From Reticulitermes speratus (lineage: Eukaryota > Arthropoda > Insecta > Blattodea > Rhinotermitidae): a stretch of DNA of 64,000 bases. The stretch is from NCBI GenBank assembly GCA_021186555.1, contig JAJKFL010000002.1:26762001-26826000 (forward strand), read 5' to 3'. Below are positions 11,264 through 23,513 of this stretch, piece by piece. Below the pieces are notes generated by a model. The model ran no database searches and was not told the origin of the DNA. It saw only the letters and a list, made by a program, of their open reading frames with translations. The stretch's first letter is position 1, and every line of letters begins with the position of its first letter. Position numbers and translations under genes: made by a program.

Positions 11264-11931
11264 GGAAGGAGTAGGGCCTAACTTCCAGTTGCGACCTTCT
11301 GTTATACTATTCTTTTTTTGTCCTGCGTCATGTGTAGTTCATTCAAATTGCAGTTCCTGATCTTGGCATTTCGTTCTTGTGCCAGTTTTGAATGTTACAG
11401 CCTCACGTAATTCAACCTGATCTTGCCAACGAAGCACCTACTATCAAAATCATTAACTTTACATCACAGTTCTCTGTCAGTTTAATACCGTACTGTTGGT
11501 AAACCGCAAGCAATATTTATACGCACTTCAATATTTTGGCTTGTAAAAAGGTCATTTTAGAAGTACCGTTGCTTCGGTTCTGATTTCTTTTCAAATTCTT
11601 TTAGCTTTGTTGTGATTTGTTTTCCTTTGTTTTGTTGACACGGCTCTACCGTCCTGTACGTCACATTTTTATTCAGTTATGCGCCAGAAATCAAATCTGA
11701 TGTGATGTCAGAAATCCTCTGGTTTAATTCATGAGATTGCACAACGCAGCAGCAACCACAAGACCTCGTTTTCAGGCAGCTGCTATGAATAATTCTAAAC
11801 AATGATCTACTTCCAACCAGCACTTATGCATATACAAAGCAGGCAAACCTTGTTTGTCTGCATCAGTGTCCGTTAAACTTTAAGCGAGCTCTCACCTCGA
11901 ACCGTACAGGATTAACAGCACAAGTGCCAGT

Positions 11932-11968
<37 letters not shown>

Positions 11969-12017
11969 CTCATGAATCCGCCCAAATTGTAAAGCTGGTC
12001 TAGTCGCTGTTATCTAA
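11264..12017. other. No gene; (AAT)n microsatellite
   Basis: An (AAT)n run occupies about 11934-11966. The rest is AT-rich with no feature I can support. Confidence 0.5.
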
Positions 12018-12215
12018 TACCGAAGCTAAGAATATGTGGAGCTCCACCTCTATTTAGCGAGAAGGTTGATGCTGCGATAACTCTGTATACTTGTATTCAG
12101 GAAGTGTCCGGTTCAAATTCCGCCATGACACAGACGATCCTGATTGGAGTTTGTGGTTTTTTTTTCAGTCTCTTCAAGTAAACACCGGGATCGTACCTCG
12201 ATCGTAACACATTCG
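12018..12215 (+). repeat. SINE2 3' scrap plus another tRNA-like SINE fragment
   Basis: The first part ('accgaagctaagaat', 'gtggagctccacctc') matches the SINE2 3' region. The second part has a B-box-like 'ggttcaaattcc' at 12110-12121, followed by 'gtggtttttttttcagtct' and 'aacaccgggatcgtacc'. This is the tail style of another insect SINE type, also seen inverted at 33410-33545. Confidence 0.45.
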
Positions 12216-12579
12216 CTTCCTTCCAAATAATCTCGACTTTACCGTTCACTAGACATCGCATCTTTCGATGCAATACTAAGAGCGTTGTAAAGTGAACCAT
12301 ATACATAAAGAAATGTACCTCGAGTTCCCCATTACACCTTTATAGTATGGTGCCGAGTGACAGCTATAACAGAACTGAAATTTGTTTACTAAAGTATCCG
12401 ACTTCAAGGAAGCCAATTACAGTCAGTCATTAAGAAGTAGACGAGATGTGAATGAAGGAACAGATTAGCCTGTGCAGTACATTTCGAGTAAGACAGCATA
12501 TGGCATGAGAACAATTCCATATGTACGTAATAACAGCTAAGGAATTAGGACAGTCATAACAAACAAACTAACTAACTCC

Positions 12580-12970
12580 ATGGAGCAGAGTCCGTCCTGA
12601 GACGCTAACGAGACCTCAGCTAGTCAAGAAATTTCCCTCATTTTATGGAACCCGAAGGTTCGTTACCGTATTCACAAGCGCCCGTCACCTGTCCTTATCC
12701 TGAGCCACATCAATCCGGTCCATGCCCTTACATCCCACTTCTTGAGATACATTTTAATATTATTTTCCCATCTACATTTAGGTCTTGCAAGTGGTATCTT
12801 TCCCTCAGGTCTTCCCACCAAAACCCTGTATGCACCTCTTCTGTCTCCCACACGTGCCACTAGCCCCGCCCATCTCATTCTTCCTGATTTGATCAGCCGA
12901 ATAATATTTGGTGAGGAGTACAAATCATAAAGCTCCTAGTTATGTAATCTTTTCCCCTGCCTCTTACGCC
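12580..12970 (-). pseudogene. LINE-A tail, best-preserved copy
   Basis: The minus strand reads SSPNIIRLIKSGRMRWAGLV, GAYRVLVGRPEGKIPLARPK and CRWENNIKMYLKKWD. Past a frame change it continues into the VNTVTNLRV-like end and the 3' UTR block 'aatttcttgactagctgagg', with a further 'gactctgctccatggag' block. This C-terminal module follows the reverse transcriptase in a group of insect non-LTR elements, probably RTE-like. No RT motifs (such as the YADD box) are present here, so all copies are short 5' truncations. Confidence 0.8.
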
Positions 12971-14015
12971 CAAATATTTGGAGTGTCATAAATTTAGTAA
13001 GTATTCTATAAAAGGATAAAATGCGTCATGCAGCGGTAGAAAATCCTTGTTGAAGATTATTCTTGCATATTAGTCTACATAAGATATAAGCACATATACC
13101 GGAGGGACTGACTTTGTAATGAAGAGTAATCTCTGGTTAATTGGTGGTGGATTCCATTCAATTAGCACTTAAGTATATCTGTTAGGTCTGGTGTTGTGTT
13201 TCATGTGTTCAAAAGTAAAACGATTTTTTGAGAAACAAAGCACCCTTCTCTGATTTGTCGAGTACAGACCGGTCTAATGATAACACAATTTTAAATAATT
13301 ATTTGCTAGAAGATAGACTATAATATAAGGATTTGTTTATAATTGTACTGATTTTCTATACTAGGTCTCTCCACACACGCAAGTGGAACTATTTCAGTCA
13401 CAAATTATATTTTTTTCTTTATTGCTAGAGAATTAGAATTCGTATTAGAAGCAGGTCTGCGTTTTAATGTGTTACCGTTGTGTATTTTTACATTTATATG
13501 TAATATTTTTCCGGCGTTTGAATTGTTGAGTTCTCTGTTTAACGATTCTACGACACAAAACCGGCGGACAGTACGAAGGGGGTCAAATAAATGAGGATAT
13601 TTTCATATGCTAGGAGGGAGAATTGGATTTCGTTTGTGAATAAATAACTTTTTTAGGTGTAGATATATATGTCTTTTTCAATTAAAATTCTAGACTTTCA
13701 TATGCAATATAAATTATACTTACGGGTGTATTATATTGCTTTGTAGGAACCAATTAATTTTTTATGTAGTTTTTAACATAAAATTAGTATGTACATCGAA
13801 TTCAATGTAACTTCGTGTTTTTATCAAATTTTGAACACAAAAGGCAACTAATTTGGTTTTTTCGGAACCCTGTTAGCGAGTTAGCGAACAACATGTCTGA
13901 CTGTCTCTCCTTCCTGATTCAGACACACAGATCATTATTACAAACACCAATAGACCGATTTCCGTGTAACTCGGTATGAAGCTAGTGCCTTTCGAGATCT
14001 GCCATCAAATTGAAT
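12971..14015. other. Unrecognised AT-rich DNA; family E scrap
   Basis: About 13943-13995 contains 'accgatttccgtgtaactcgg', the opening block of repeat family E (compare 40790). Otherwise the region is AT-rich with no coding signal. Confidence 0.4.
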
Positions 14016-14568
14016 ACAGTAGCCCCTCGACTTGCGTGCTTAATTCGTTCCTCTAAAACTGCTCGCAATAGCAAAACTCCACTATTTTCCACGTTATAAA
14101 TTTTAGTTGGTTCCAGTGGTCAACATTTTTCCTGAGACATACAGAGTCCAGCTTAATACAAGGCAGAACGGTATCTAAGCGTGAAAACATTAACACCAAT
14201 GGCAAACTACTGTAGCTAAATAGCACTCTTACTCATTAATCTTTGCCTTAAAAATAGGTACGTTGTTAAAGCTGTGTGGATAATACATAAATTAGGTACC
14301 TGCTTTTTATAAGTATGATACACGATAATTTCTTTAGATTTAATCGATGCAAAATGATTAACGCCGAGAGTAGCGAACTTCGCAACAAACAAACAGAAGC
14401 TGCGATGTTGCTGCTTCTGCGCACACCGCTCAGGGATATGACGTTCCGCGCATTCGAAAAGATTCGATAACAGACGACAGCCGAGAAGAGGTGCCAAGAA
14501 CAACGATCGGTTTGCGAGAGGAATGAGCTCGTGTAAGTGAAAATTAGCTTGCAAATGGAACTACAGTT
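14016..14568. mobile_element. Possible pogo/Tigger-like non-autonomous element
   Basis: The left end, TA then CAGTAGCCCCTCGACTTGCG, and the following 'gcttaattcgttcc' are typical of pogo/Tigger termini. The right end, reversed, reads CTGTAGTTCCATTTGCAAGC and then 'taattttcactta', a diverged partner. There is no transposase frame; the minus-strand open frame 14216-14554 lacks transposase motifs. The right flank does not show a clear TA, so the right boundary is tentative. Confidence 0.45.
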
Positions 14569-14837
14569 GTTAATTTGTGCGTCGCCTGTCAGAAAAAATA
14601 ATCCGATTGCTCATGTACAGAAGGATTACTGTGTCAGTCAAGGCAGGTGTGAGATCAACACTGGCGTCATTCAGTGTAGAATCGTGACATTTCGTGGCAG
14701 ACATTTGAAATGTTGTTACTTGTACTTAGGTTATATGTATTCGGGTTATTTTATGAAAATTAAGAACAGGCCTAATAACATGGTGATGCTGTGAAGCATT
14801 TGTGTAATGGCGATCGTCAATGGCGTATGTCCGTGGG

Positions 14838-14893
14838 TCAGGTCTAGCGGAAGGGTAATTAGATGGCATTGTGTATCCTTCCGCTGGACCTGA
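14838..14893 (+). other. Stable 17-bp stem hairpin
   Basis: Arms 14838-14854 and 14877-14893 pair over all 17 positions in plus-strand RNA (one G-U pair) around a 22-nt loop. The minus-strand transcript would have an A-C mismatch. It is not part of any repeat family I can recognise in the window. It could be a small-RNA precursor or a chance or transposon-derived fold. Confidence 0.5.
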
Positions 14894-15592
14894 ACTCCGA
14901 TCAGGATTCGACGATTATATAAGATCGTTGTAATTTGGCATGTGAGGGTACTACGGTTTCGTGGACACATTTGCTGGTAATACCAACTTATGTGTTTTGG
15001 TAGTCGTCTGTTTGTTCAGTGATTCAACTACAGACACCCATAATACGTACACACGCTATTTCACTGACTTCTGTAAACTGTGGAATGAACATCTTCTCAT
15101 TGGGGACTTCCTCATCGTTTTGCTTTATAACTTTCTGTCATCTAGAAGTGCAGAGAAAACTAAGTGGGCCCTGTTTGTAAACAGAATACAGATGAAATCG
15201 TAACATAAAAACGGGTAATAACGTAATCTTTCGAACACTTAGTGATGATCACATGTTTGCATTACAGTCTCGAAGAAATTAAGAGCATATTAAATTCGCG
15301 GAATTGTTACTACTCCTCGGTTTAGAATGTTTTGTCTCCCAGTCTTCTCTCAAAAAAAATCTAATGATTGCAGTATACAGCAGTCTAAACTTAGTGGGCA
15401 TGTTGTAATGTCACCACAGAGGAAGAATGTGGATTTATGGCGTCTTAAAAGAGAGTGCTGAAGAGAATGTATGGACTTTATGGGGAGGAACTGACTGGAG
15501 ACTGAAGAAAAATGCACAGTGATGAGATTTATAATATGCACTTTTCAACACTTATTGTTAGGGTGATCACACCAAGAAGCACGGGATGAGCG
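14894..15592. other. No recognised feature
   Basis: Short open frames of under 81 codons only. I see nothing else. Confidence 0.45.
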
Positions 15593-15785
15593 GTGCATAA
15601 AGCACGCATGGGGACAAGAGATGTAAAGAGAATATTACACTGCGGAGATCAAGGTGTAGCTGGTTGGATAATATTAAAACGAATCTTAAAGAAGTATGGT
15701 GTGAAGATGCAACTGGGTTTATTTGATCCAGGATTCTATCTAGTGGCGAGCTTTTATGAACACGGTAATAAACATTTCAAAGTAA
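15593..15785 (+). pseudogene. LINE-A tail, diverged copy
   Basis: The DNA 'tggttggataatattaaaac' and the following 'gaatcttaaagaagt' correspond to RW-DNIKTNLKEV of LINE-A. The stretch 'acacggtaataaacattt' matches the tail position of NAVMNLRV. Several frame changes are present. Confidence 0.5.
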
Positions 15786-18128
15786 GACATGTGAACTCAT
15801 GTACTTGAGCTTGCAGTTGCATTAAACAACACGGGACGATACAATCCGGCCATACAGCACAAGTACTGATTTTTGAGAGCATTTACTTGATGAGATGGGT
15901 AGTTCTCTGGTTGTTTTGTCGGAAGGCTACGGATATGTCACCGTACTGCTTCGTAATCAGGCACCCGTCGATCACTGACATTACAGCATTGTCTTCGAAG
16001 TGTTGTAGGGACTAGAGACTGTTAGCACATTTTTATATAATGGATGGTTAAGTACGTCTGCCTTTAGGTTAACTGCGGTAGCATTTACATTCCTGGTCTG
16101 CGAGTATTCAAGTGGGGCTACCACAGGACTGAAGACCCGCCTGTTATGTTTTGCATTATTTTCTGTGCTCTACGTGTACTGCGTTCAAGATCTGTTTAAA
16201 TGTAATAATCAATAGAATGAGATGAACCGTCGTGGTTTCTCCATGTGGTTTGTGAAGGGAGCAACGCCCTCCACTTGTGACAGACTTAAGTGGTACGAGA
16301 GCGGACTGGGGACGAAATAGGATGCTAAATGGTACTTAGTGAAATAATTTGGGGAACGTGTTTGTATCGCCTTACCGTTTTCTGTTGTGATATAGTTGGG
16401 AAACTGGTGATGACCATCCATGAGCTGTGACAGCTGGGGAAGGAGCGTCTGACATTTGAAAATTCAGTGCTTTATTTTTATTAGGTTCATTTTTATGTTC
16501 TGTTTTGGTATTTTATGACATTATTCAGTTTGAAGAAGGAAAGACTTGTATGGCTGTAGAGGCGCGTGCAGACCTCCTGTATAATATAACACCCTCCGCT
16601 TCGCGGACTTCAGCAAGCACCACCACCCACCCATCTACCTACCCACCCTATAGCAACCGCCCGACAGACAGCCTGACACATTCACACAGTCGTCGCTATT
16701 GAACGAAATTTGAAATCTAAATCTCATTCTCTCGGTATGCTGGAAAATCCATTTCGTTTTAACTCGACGTCCAAATTGAATGTTTTGTAGTGCTTGGGGG
16801 ATGGGTTGAGTGGGGTGGGAGTGGGGTGGCGAGAGAGGCTTGGGAGGGAGGAGTTGGAAAAAAACTGCTCTTGATAAGCGTGATTTAGCAGCCCCGGGGA
16901 TATTGATTTTTACTTCCCCCCACCTCCACAACCCTCCTACAATTCTGTACCCTTACCCCACCAACCCCTTCAGTTTTATATGTCTGTTTTCTTACTGTAA
17001 TAGCTCGGGCCTGTGATGCGCGCGCCATGTTGGATTGTAAGGGCTGGAGCTGAAGGGGTATAGGGGTAGATGGAGAAAGATGGCTACCATTGGTGTTGTG
17101 TTTTGGTGGGAGACTGGGATCTCTTTAATTCAAATATTCACCAAAATATGCTGCCACAAAAGGAGGGGTAGCAACTGCGACTGCAGTTCAAACACGCCTC
17201 TAGGTATGGGGCTGACTTCGCCTTGTTTTAAAAGATTGCGAAGGAAAGGTGGTAGGTACCCAGTTCTGCGGACTTCCGGTTTGAAAATCCTTATGACCTC
17301 CCTCAAAGAAACAGAAATTCCGCCAACTGTAATTATATTTTAGGAATGGCGGTTGCAAGGTCACAAGAAAGTAGGTGTACCTGGTTGGAAACTGCACCAC
17401 AGTGGGTTCGTTTGAACATTGCTCCCTTAACACTTCTGAACCCCGACAGCTTGTCATGAGTCTAAACCTGTCGGCTTTCGCCTTGTGTCTTCTTCAGGCT
17501 GTCTTTAATTACCTTTCATGTGGCACAGACTACCAATCTCGCAGCTTCGCAGAAGTGTAATATCCCGGAACAGAAGTCTGAGGTTTCAAGACAAGATGCA
17601 CTCCTGGAAAATATTATTGCTTTGACTGACTGTTTTCATTACACACACCAAAAGCAACTTGCCTGTTACATGTTTCCGTATATTTATTAACCGTAATCAG
17701 TAACAATAACCACAAAAGTTCATATGCGTTTGTATTTTTGCGCCTGTGAAAACACAAAGATGGAACCTGTAAACAATTAAAGTTTTAATTCTGAATTCGA
17801 CCCTTTCCAATTTTCTGATCGTAAATTAAAACACTTGTAAGTCTACGGATACCACTGTGGTTATTCATTTAGTAAATGGAAGTGTATATATTTCTTCAGT
17901 TTTTACGGATTAAATATGCTGGTCTGTTTCCATGCAAAACTGCATTCTGAAACTGAATACTTTATACGCTTTTCATAGGACACCTTGGACGAGGGATCGG
18001 ACCATTACAAGGGGAGGTAATTATTGAAACATAAATTGGAAACACGAATTTTTTGTGTCCAAAGATATTCCACTTAATATGAACTTCTGTGAAACTGGTG
18101 TTAAAAATTGTAGATATTTCACTATTCA
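15786..18128. other. No gene seen
   Basis: Apart from the G-rich block listed separately, this holds low-complexity C-rich DNA at 16915-16970 and short random frames. I found no exon or repeat copy. Confidence 0.4.
16796..16849 (+). other. G-rich tract with quadruplex potential
   Basis: At least four runs of three or more G are separated by spacers of 1-6 bases (GGGGGATGGGTTGAGTGGGG, then TGGGAGTGGGG). About 90 bases downstream is a C-rich block (16915-16970) that would give the same property on the minus strand. Confidence 0.55.
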
Positions 18129-18158
18129 TCATTATTATTATTATTATTGGTAGTAGTC

Positions 18159-18190
<32 letters not shown>

Positions 18191-18191
18191 T
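18129..18191. repeat. (ATT)n followed by (GTA)n microsatellite
   Basis: An ATT run passes into a GTA/GTAGTC run and then a short TA run. This is simple sequence and explains the leucine-rich minus-strand open frame across it. Confidence 0.85.
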
Positions 18192-18686
18192 GTAATATAT
18201 ATATATAAATGGCGATTATAAATGCGCGAGAATGATGCGAAGATAAAAGTGGTTCCCCTGCTTCGTATTTTACTTTATTGGTGTTACAATGCCTGAAACG
18301 TACTCTGTGCAGCGAGTATGTCGCCTTGTTATTGAGCTGCACTGAACCGCGTCACTTACCAGTGGCAGAATGTCAGATATGTGTGAGTATCTTTAATTTT
18401 CTCCAACTGCTCGAAGTTTTAATGTTTCCTAAATCTGTGGATGTAGACACATTCTTGTGTTTATTTCGTAAACGTAGCTTGATACTTTCTATGGCTGATA
18501 ATAATTTTGATTTTAGGTCATAACGTAATGTGAGCATATGGGTTTGTAAATTTATGGACTTTCGGGACGTTCACTCAAGACAGAATTTTACCGGCACTGT
18601 ACTCAACACGCGTATGAACATTTTTCATACATAACGATTCAAACTTAATAAGTCACATATATCGTGAAGGTTTGTTAATTCTAGTC

Positions 18687-18720
<34 letters not shown>

Positions 18721-19235
18721 GTGGAACCAAATTTGTGGCCGAACTATCTAGTTTACCTCACACCTTAAAAAAAGTCGATCCAGGCATCAAACTCAGACTG
18801 GGTTGTCGAAGAGTGTTAGGCATTCTGATTAACGTCTTGATATCACACATGAGATATTTATTTGCTGCATTGGGCTGATCCCGTAATGGACTTGCTTCCA
18901 GGTTTGTACCCTCTGACCGTTTGCTAAGTTAGAAATCAAATAATACATGTGTGTATGTATGTATGCATACACACATACATTTATAGGTATACATATAATA
19001 CATGCACACTTCAGATGTATATATTCGCACGTACAAAGGGCTACATGCATGCATAGGCGACGTTACTATGTAACCTGACAGCTGTGTTGCGGTTCTGCTC
19101 AGTCATTCTAGGCAAATGCTCAGTTACTGCTTAAGTTGAGCCAAGGCCTCTTTCTTTCATTACAAGTCCCAGTTCATTGTTTACTGTCCTACAGTTCGAA
19201 TCCTGACCTCAGCTACTGACAGTGTAGTTCAATAA
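18192..19235. other. Microsatellites, no gene
   Basis: There is a (TA)n run at 18687-18713 and a TGTA/CATA-rich patch at 18945-19010 that can fold back on itself. No other feature is supported. Confidence 0.5.
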
Positions 19236-19470
19236 CCCCCCCCCCATGGCGCACCACCCCCTAGTGGGCCAGGGCCTCATTATCGAGGATTCACGAGCAC
19301 ACTCAGACACACCACACTCTGTAATTGCCTCTGGACGAGTGATCAGCCCGAAGCAGATACCTCTACCTGACATCACACAGCACTCACAAGAGACAGACAG
19401 CCATGCCTCCGGCCGGATTCAAACCCGCAATCCTAACAAGCGAACGGCCGCAGACCCACTCCTTAGACCG
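19236..19470 (-). mobile_element. SINE1 copy, head truncated
   Basis: This reverse-strand copy runs from the 3' block 'ccatggcgcaccaccccc' to the B-box ('ggattcaaacccgc' on plus) and stops at 'ccttagaccg'. The A-box part of the head is therefore lost. A C run replaces the usual A tail. It is among the older copies. Confidence 0.7.
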
Positions 19471-21848
19471 AGTTATCTTAGGGTATTTAAATGTGTTCCG
19501 TAACTTACACCCTGTCATGTGTACTCTTTTATGGCGTAGTACCTAACGCTATGTTCTTCTACATGGCCTTCCCCAAGGGTCGCTTCGGTGCCGTCGTTAT
19601 CAGCGTTTCATTAAGGATTTATTTGCTGTAATTTTTAATATATTAATTTCTTCTTGGTAATAGCTTAAACCAGACTTGGCCACACATGCGATCGCGGCCG
19701 CTTTTTTTGGGCTCTATAAATAGTGCCTTCACTTGTGAACCCTCTTTTTTGTCGGTTATGATGCAGTGCCATGCACCAGCTTCGCATTAGGAAGGTTAAT
19801 GAAAAACACTTTTTAATTATGTTAAATTGTTTTAGTTTGAAAAATGAAGCAATTGCACGTTTACACGTTTGATGTTGTTATGCTGCTTTACATTTCTTTG
19901 CCCAGTTGACCTAATATTAATACATTATGCACTATGGCAGATCACGAAAGATTTTCTGTCTTAACAGTAGATCGCTGCATCCAAAAGTCTGGCCACATAT
20001 GACCTACACGTTTTTCATCATATGATACCTCTTAGTGATTTTTTGTGAATCCTATATTGACTGTGTACGCAATTAGTGCTTAAATAATTGTATGAAAATC
20101 AACGTTATTAAAACAAGGATTATTTCTCTTACCAGGAAATCGAATGTGCTGAATCATCAACATAATTATTATAATCTCCCTCTAACAAGAACTGTGTCAA
20201 ATGCTTTGATGTGTGTGTTGACTGTAAACTTTACTTACTGTTCGTACACGTTAGGTTTGTTTTTTGACAAGCCTTAAGACTTGACTTAATCTGAACCACT
20301 GGCTTTTTAGGCACGTTCGCAAAATTGCCAAAAGCGACTATTGGCTTCGTCGTGTCTGTCCGTCCGTTCGCATGGAACACTCGGCACCCACTGGACGGAT
20401 TTTCGTGAAATTTGATATTTGAGTATTTTTCGAAAATCTTTCCAGAAAATTCAAGTTTCATTAAAATCTTACTAGAATAACGGGTACTTTACATGCGGAC
20501 CTATGTACATTGGTGATAAAATCTCGCTGAATTCTTCTTAGAATAAGAAATATTTCAGACAAAATTTGTAGAGAAAATCAAAACACACACTTTGTGTTCA
20601 ACATTTTCCCCTAAAGTCGTGCCGTTTATGAGATCATGTGGAAAAATATGGCAGACACGGACGGGCCACAGATGACAATATAATACGGCGCTTGCGCATT
20701 GCATGCTGGATAACTAAGTCTACAGACACACTCAGAATATGTAATACTTATTGCTTTTCCACTGCAACAATGGTTAGGAAAACGCGCCTTAATGTTTCGT
20801 TATACGTACGTTGCCTGTCTTATTTTTCCGCTTTTGACAGTTTATTGGTGATGTACCTTGCTGTTGTTCAGACATAAGGTCGATTTGCTTCTGTTGCATG
20901 GGACTATGTAACTTTTACTGTGTAACGAAAATGAGTAGGGACAGTTCGCAAACGTTTGTCACATCAGATTTTTCCATCTCTCCAGTGTCATTTTTCTGAT
21001 GCATTAGATTACTCATACTTGTATCTCCTGGCCCTTATATACCAGGCGTCGCTACTTAGCGTACATGCTCTGTTGTCTATAAATGTTTTAATGGCACTAA
21101 ATTCTGTCCCGCGGTTCGTCTAACGTGCAGCATTCCTGACCTATTTTGAATGTACGGATCTGCTCTGTGTTTAGTGTTTGCTGCACTGCTGTATGTGTTT
21201 TAGCTCCTAATCCAGTTCGTAGACCCGCTGATATTTTTAGCAAATTACATTTTAATCTGAATGACAATTGGAATATATATTTAAATTTTAATTGCTTGTT
21301 TTTCTATTTGTTGTTTTTCTTTCAGTCATTTAGACTCTGTAGATGACCAATAGGCTGTTTGTTCTGCATTTAGGCCTAAATAAATAAGTAAATACGTTTA
21401 ATTATTTTTGCTGTTAAAATGTGTTCAATACTAGCGATTACACCCTTTCGTCTAGCTCACATATTCCCCTCAGCACTACGTTCCCAAGCAGTCTCAGTTT
21501 ACATTCGCCTATTAACCGTTTCAAACATAAAATTAGCGAAATATTATTTGGCAATTAGTTTCCGTCACACAGAAAACACATTGCTCCCACATTACAATAA
21601 CCAACTTGTTAATTCTGCGTAGAAATGCTGTTTATTCTGAAAAGCGAGTCCCATAAGTATATTATGTGAAAAGAATGCAGAGCTTTTTAATAAAGGATGG
21701 TGGTATGTTCGGTGATCATTGTGCTTCAGAATGCTAGTGTGTCACAACATGTCTCCTGCACATCATTTAATGACTCTGAACAAAACACCAATACGTAAAA
21801 TATTTATAATATGCTGTTCTTTTGAATTCTTCTGTTTAGGACGAGGAA
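19471..21848. other. Mostly unrecognised
   Basis: About 19672-19996 has weakly matching inverted ends (cagacttggccacacatg on the left; gtctggccacata reading inward on the right). This could be a decayed hAT-like element, but there is no matching 8-bp duplication. A family E-like block is listed separately. Nothing else is seen. Confidence 0.35.
20345..20480 (+). repeat. Family E-like block
   Basis: The stretches 'gtctgtccgtccgttcgc', 'ggacggattttcgtgaaat' and 'attcaagtttcattaaaatc' resemble blocks near 48.7 kb and, inverted, near 28.8 kb. The class is unknown and there is no coding capacity. Confidence 0.4.
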
Positions 21849-21854
21849 GGTCGC

Positions 21855-21893
<39 letters not shown>

Positions 21894-22169
21894 TTTTTTT
21901 TTGTATGGCTCGACAGCCCTATATGGGCCTGGGCCTCCTCGTTTCGTCGAGGTATCATGATCACACACATTTGAGACACACCACAGTCGGTAGCACTCCT
22001 CTGGACGAGGGACCAGCTCGTCACAGAGACCTCTACCTGACAACACACAACACTCACAAGAGACAGACACCCATGCCCCCGGTGGGATTCGAACCCACGA
22101 TCCTAGTAAGCGAGCGGCCGAAGACCCACGCCTTAGACCGCGCGGCCACTGGGATCGGCGGTCGCGGTA
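21849..22169 (-). mobile_element. SINE1 copy with (TA)n-expanded tail
   Basis: A 10-bp duplication 'ggtcgcggta' at 21849-21858 and 22160-22169 bounds the insertion 21860-22159. The order on plus is a (TA)n run, a T tract, then the reversed SINE ending in 'gggatcggc'. The (TA)n lies between the duplication and the A tail, so it belongs to the SINE 3' tail. The head has a perfect B-box (GGTTCGAATCC on minus) and a tRNA-Leu-like A-box. Confidence 0.9.
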
Positions 22170-22869
22170 CATAGCCTAATAATTTTTTTAATGCCGTTTA
22201 CTTTATCCCGACTGAAGTATTGTGCAGTAGGTTTGCAGAGACGGAGGGGTTGAGGGATGAAATAAAAACAATTTGGAAACATGCCATTTAAATTGGAACA
22301 AAACTGTATAACGGACCGTTGAGGATGATTAATGATCGGGTCGGATCTGAAAATACCGAAACTTAATGTTTACTGTATATCAGTTTGTTTGAGAACGTAC
22401 GATAAGAATAACATAGAAACGTAAAGGTTTGTTTAGTAAATTTCCTCGGAAAGAAATTTTACGTTAGCTATTAAAAAGTATTATCCTGATCACTTACGGA
22501 CTGTAAACCAAAACGTTTAGGTTTGCTTTTCAAGTAGTTGTTTTTATTTCAGTGCAGAAAGAAAAGCGTCGCTCGGAACACACAGCTGTACCTCTTCCTC
22601 TCAAATTCAACAGCTTGTCAGTTCCTGAAATGTTTACCCATTCCATTCTTCACAGATTTTATTCATTGCGGTTATGCATGTGCGCATATACACAAACCTC
22701 TTGCATCGTTAAACCACATTCATTTTACTGCCTATTATAGTTAAAATCTTGAATCACCATACGTCACCGACAGTCATCCAAAATCGTCGCTGTTGAATGA
22801 TGTCTCATTTTTATGTTGGACGTCCCAGGCTCGATACCAGACCGTTGTCGGGCTCTGCATGTCACTCCT
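22170..22869. other. No recognised feature
   Basis: I see only short overlapping open frames and AT-rich sequence. Confidence 0.45.
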
Positions 22870-23145
22870 CAGGCGGGTGGCGCAGTCAGGCTGCCTGCTG
22901 CGTGTCCCAGGCTGGATCAAGAGATGTACGTCTTCTCCAAAGTGTTTTTCGGGCTCTGGGGCCCACAACGCCTCCTATTCAGTGGGTACTGGGGGCTCTT
23001 TTCTCGGGAGAAAAGCGGCCTGGGTGTGAAGCTGATGACTCATCCCTATCTATTGCCGAAGTTCATAATGAGTGGAGCTGTATCTTCATTTCTGCATATA
23101 CCTTTATTGTTTGCACAGAGACCTGTATTTATTTTACCTTTCAGG
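22870..23145 (+). repeat. SINE2 copy, diverged head
   Basis: The head 'ggtggcgcagtcaggctgcc' is followed by the body blocks 'gggctctggggcccacaac', 'gagaaaagcggcctgggtg', 'gaagctgatgactcatccc' and 'atgagtggagctgtatctt'. The three open frames of 78-119 codons across it are non-coding read-through. Confidence 0.7.
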
Positions 23146-23513
23146 TTCATTAGGCGCATTATTTTCCAATAGGCTGTTTTCGTAGTTCATAATTATCCAT
23201 TTCGACGCTGTGTAAATTTTGCACTACAGAAGTCGTTGTTTAAAAACTAACAGAACAGGAATAGAAGTACGTTAATGTTACGTAATATGACTCACTTGCC
23301 ACTTCACGAGTGTTGTGATTTTCATCGCGCATCACACGCTTGTCTGCTTCTGTGTGCCTGTTTTGAAGAGTCCTCCGAAATTCTTCTTATTTAAAATAGG
23401 CGCTTAAAGATTATGCTTTTACTTAGAGATTGTTTTAAGAGGGTTAATGTATTAGTTGTGATATGTTTTTCTACTTGCATTGCTGCAGCCTGTTTAGGCG
23501 TGGTGACGAGATA

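Noticed and set aside
19705..19735. TATA-box promoter (ctataaatag)
   Set aside because: A good TATA match, but with no downstream open frame or initiator support and inside a possible transposon remnant.
19672..19996. Complete hAT element
   Set aside because: The inverted ends match weakly and the flanking octamers do not agree.
21804..22172. 122-codon minus-strand protein
   Set aside because: It is a translation of the SINE1 copy and its (TA)n tail.
22793..23172. Three overlapping plus-strand proteins
   Set aside because: They lie wholly within a SINE2 copy and its flank.
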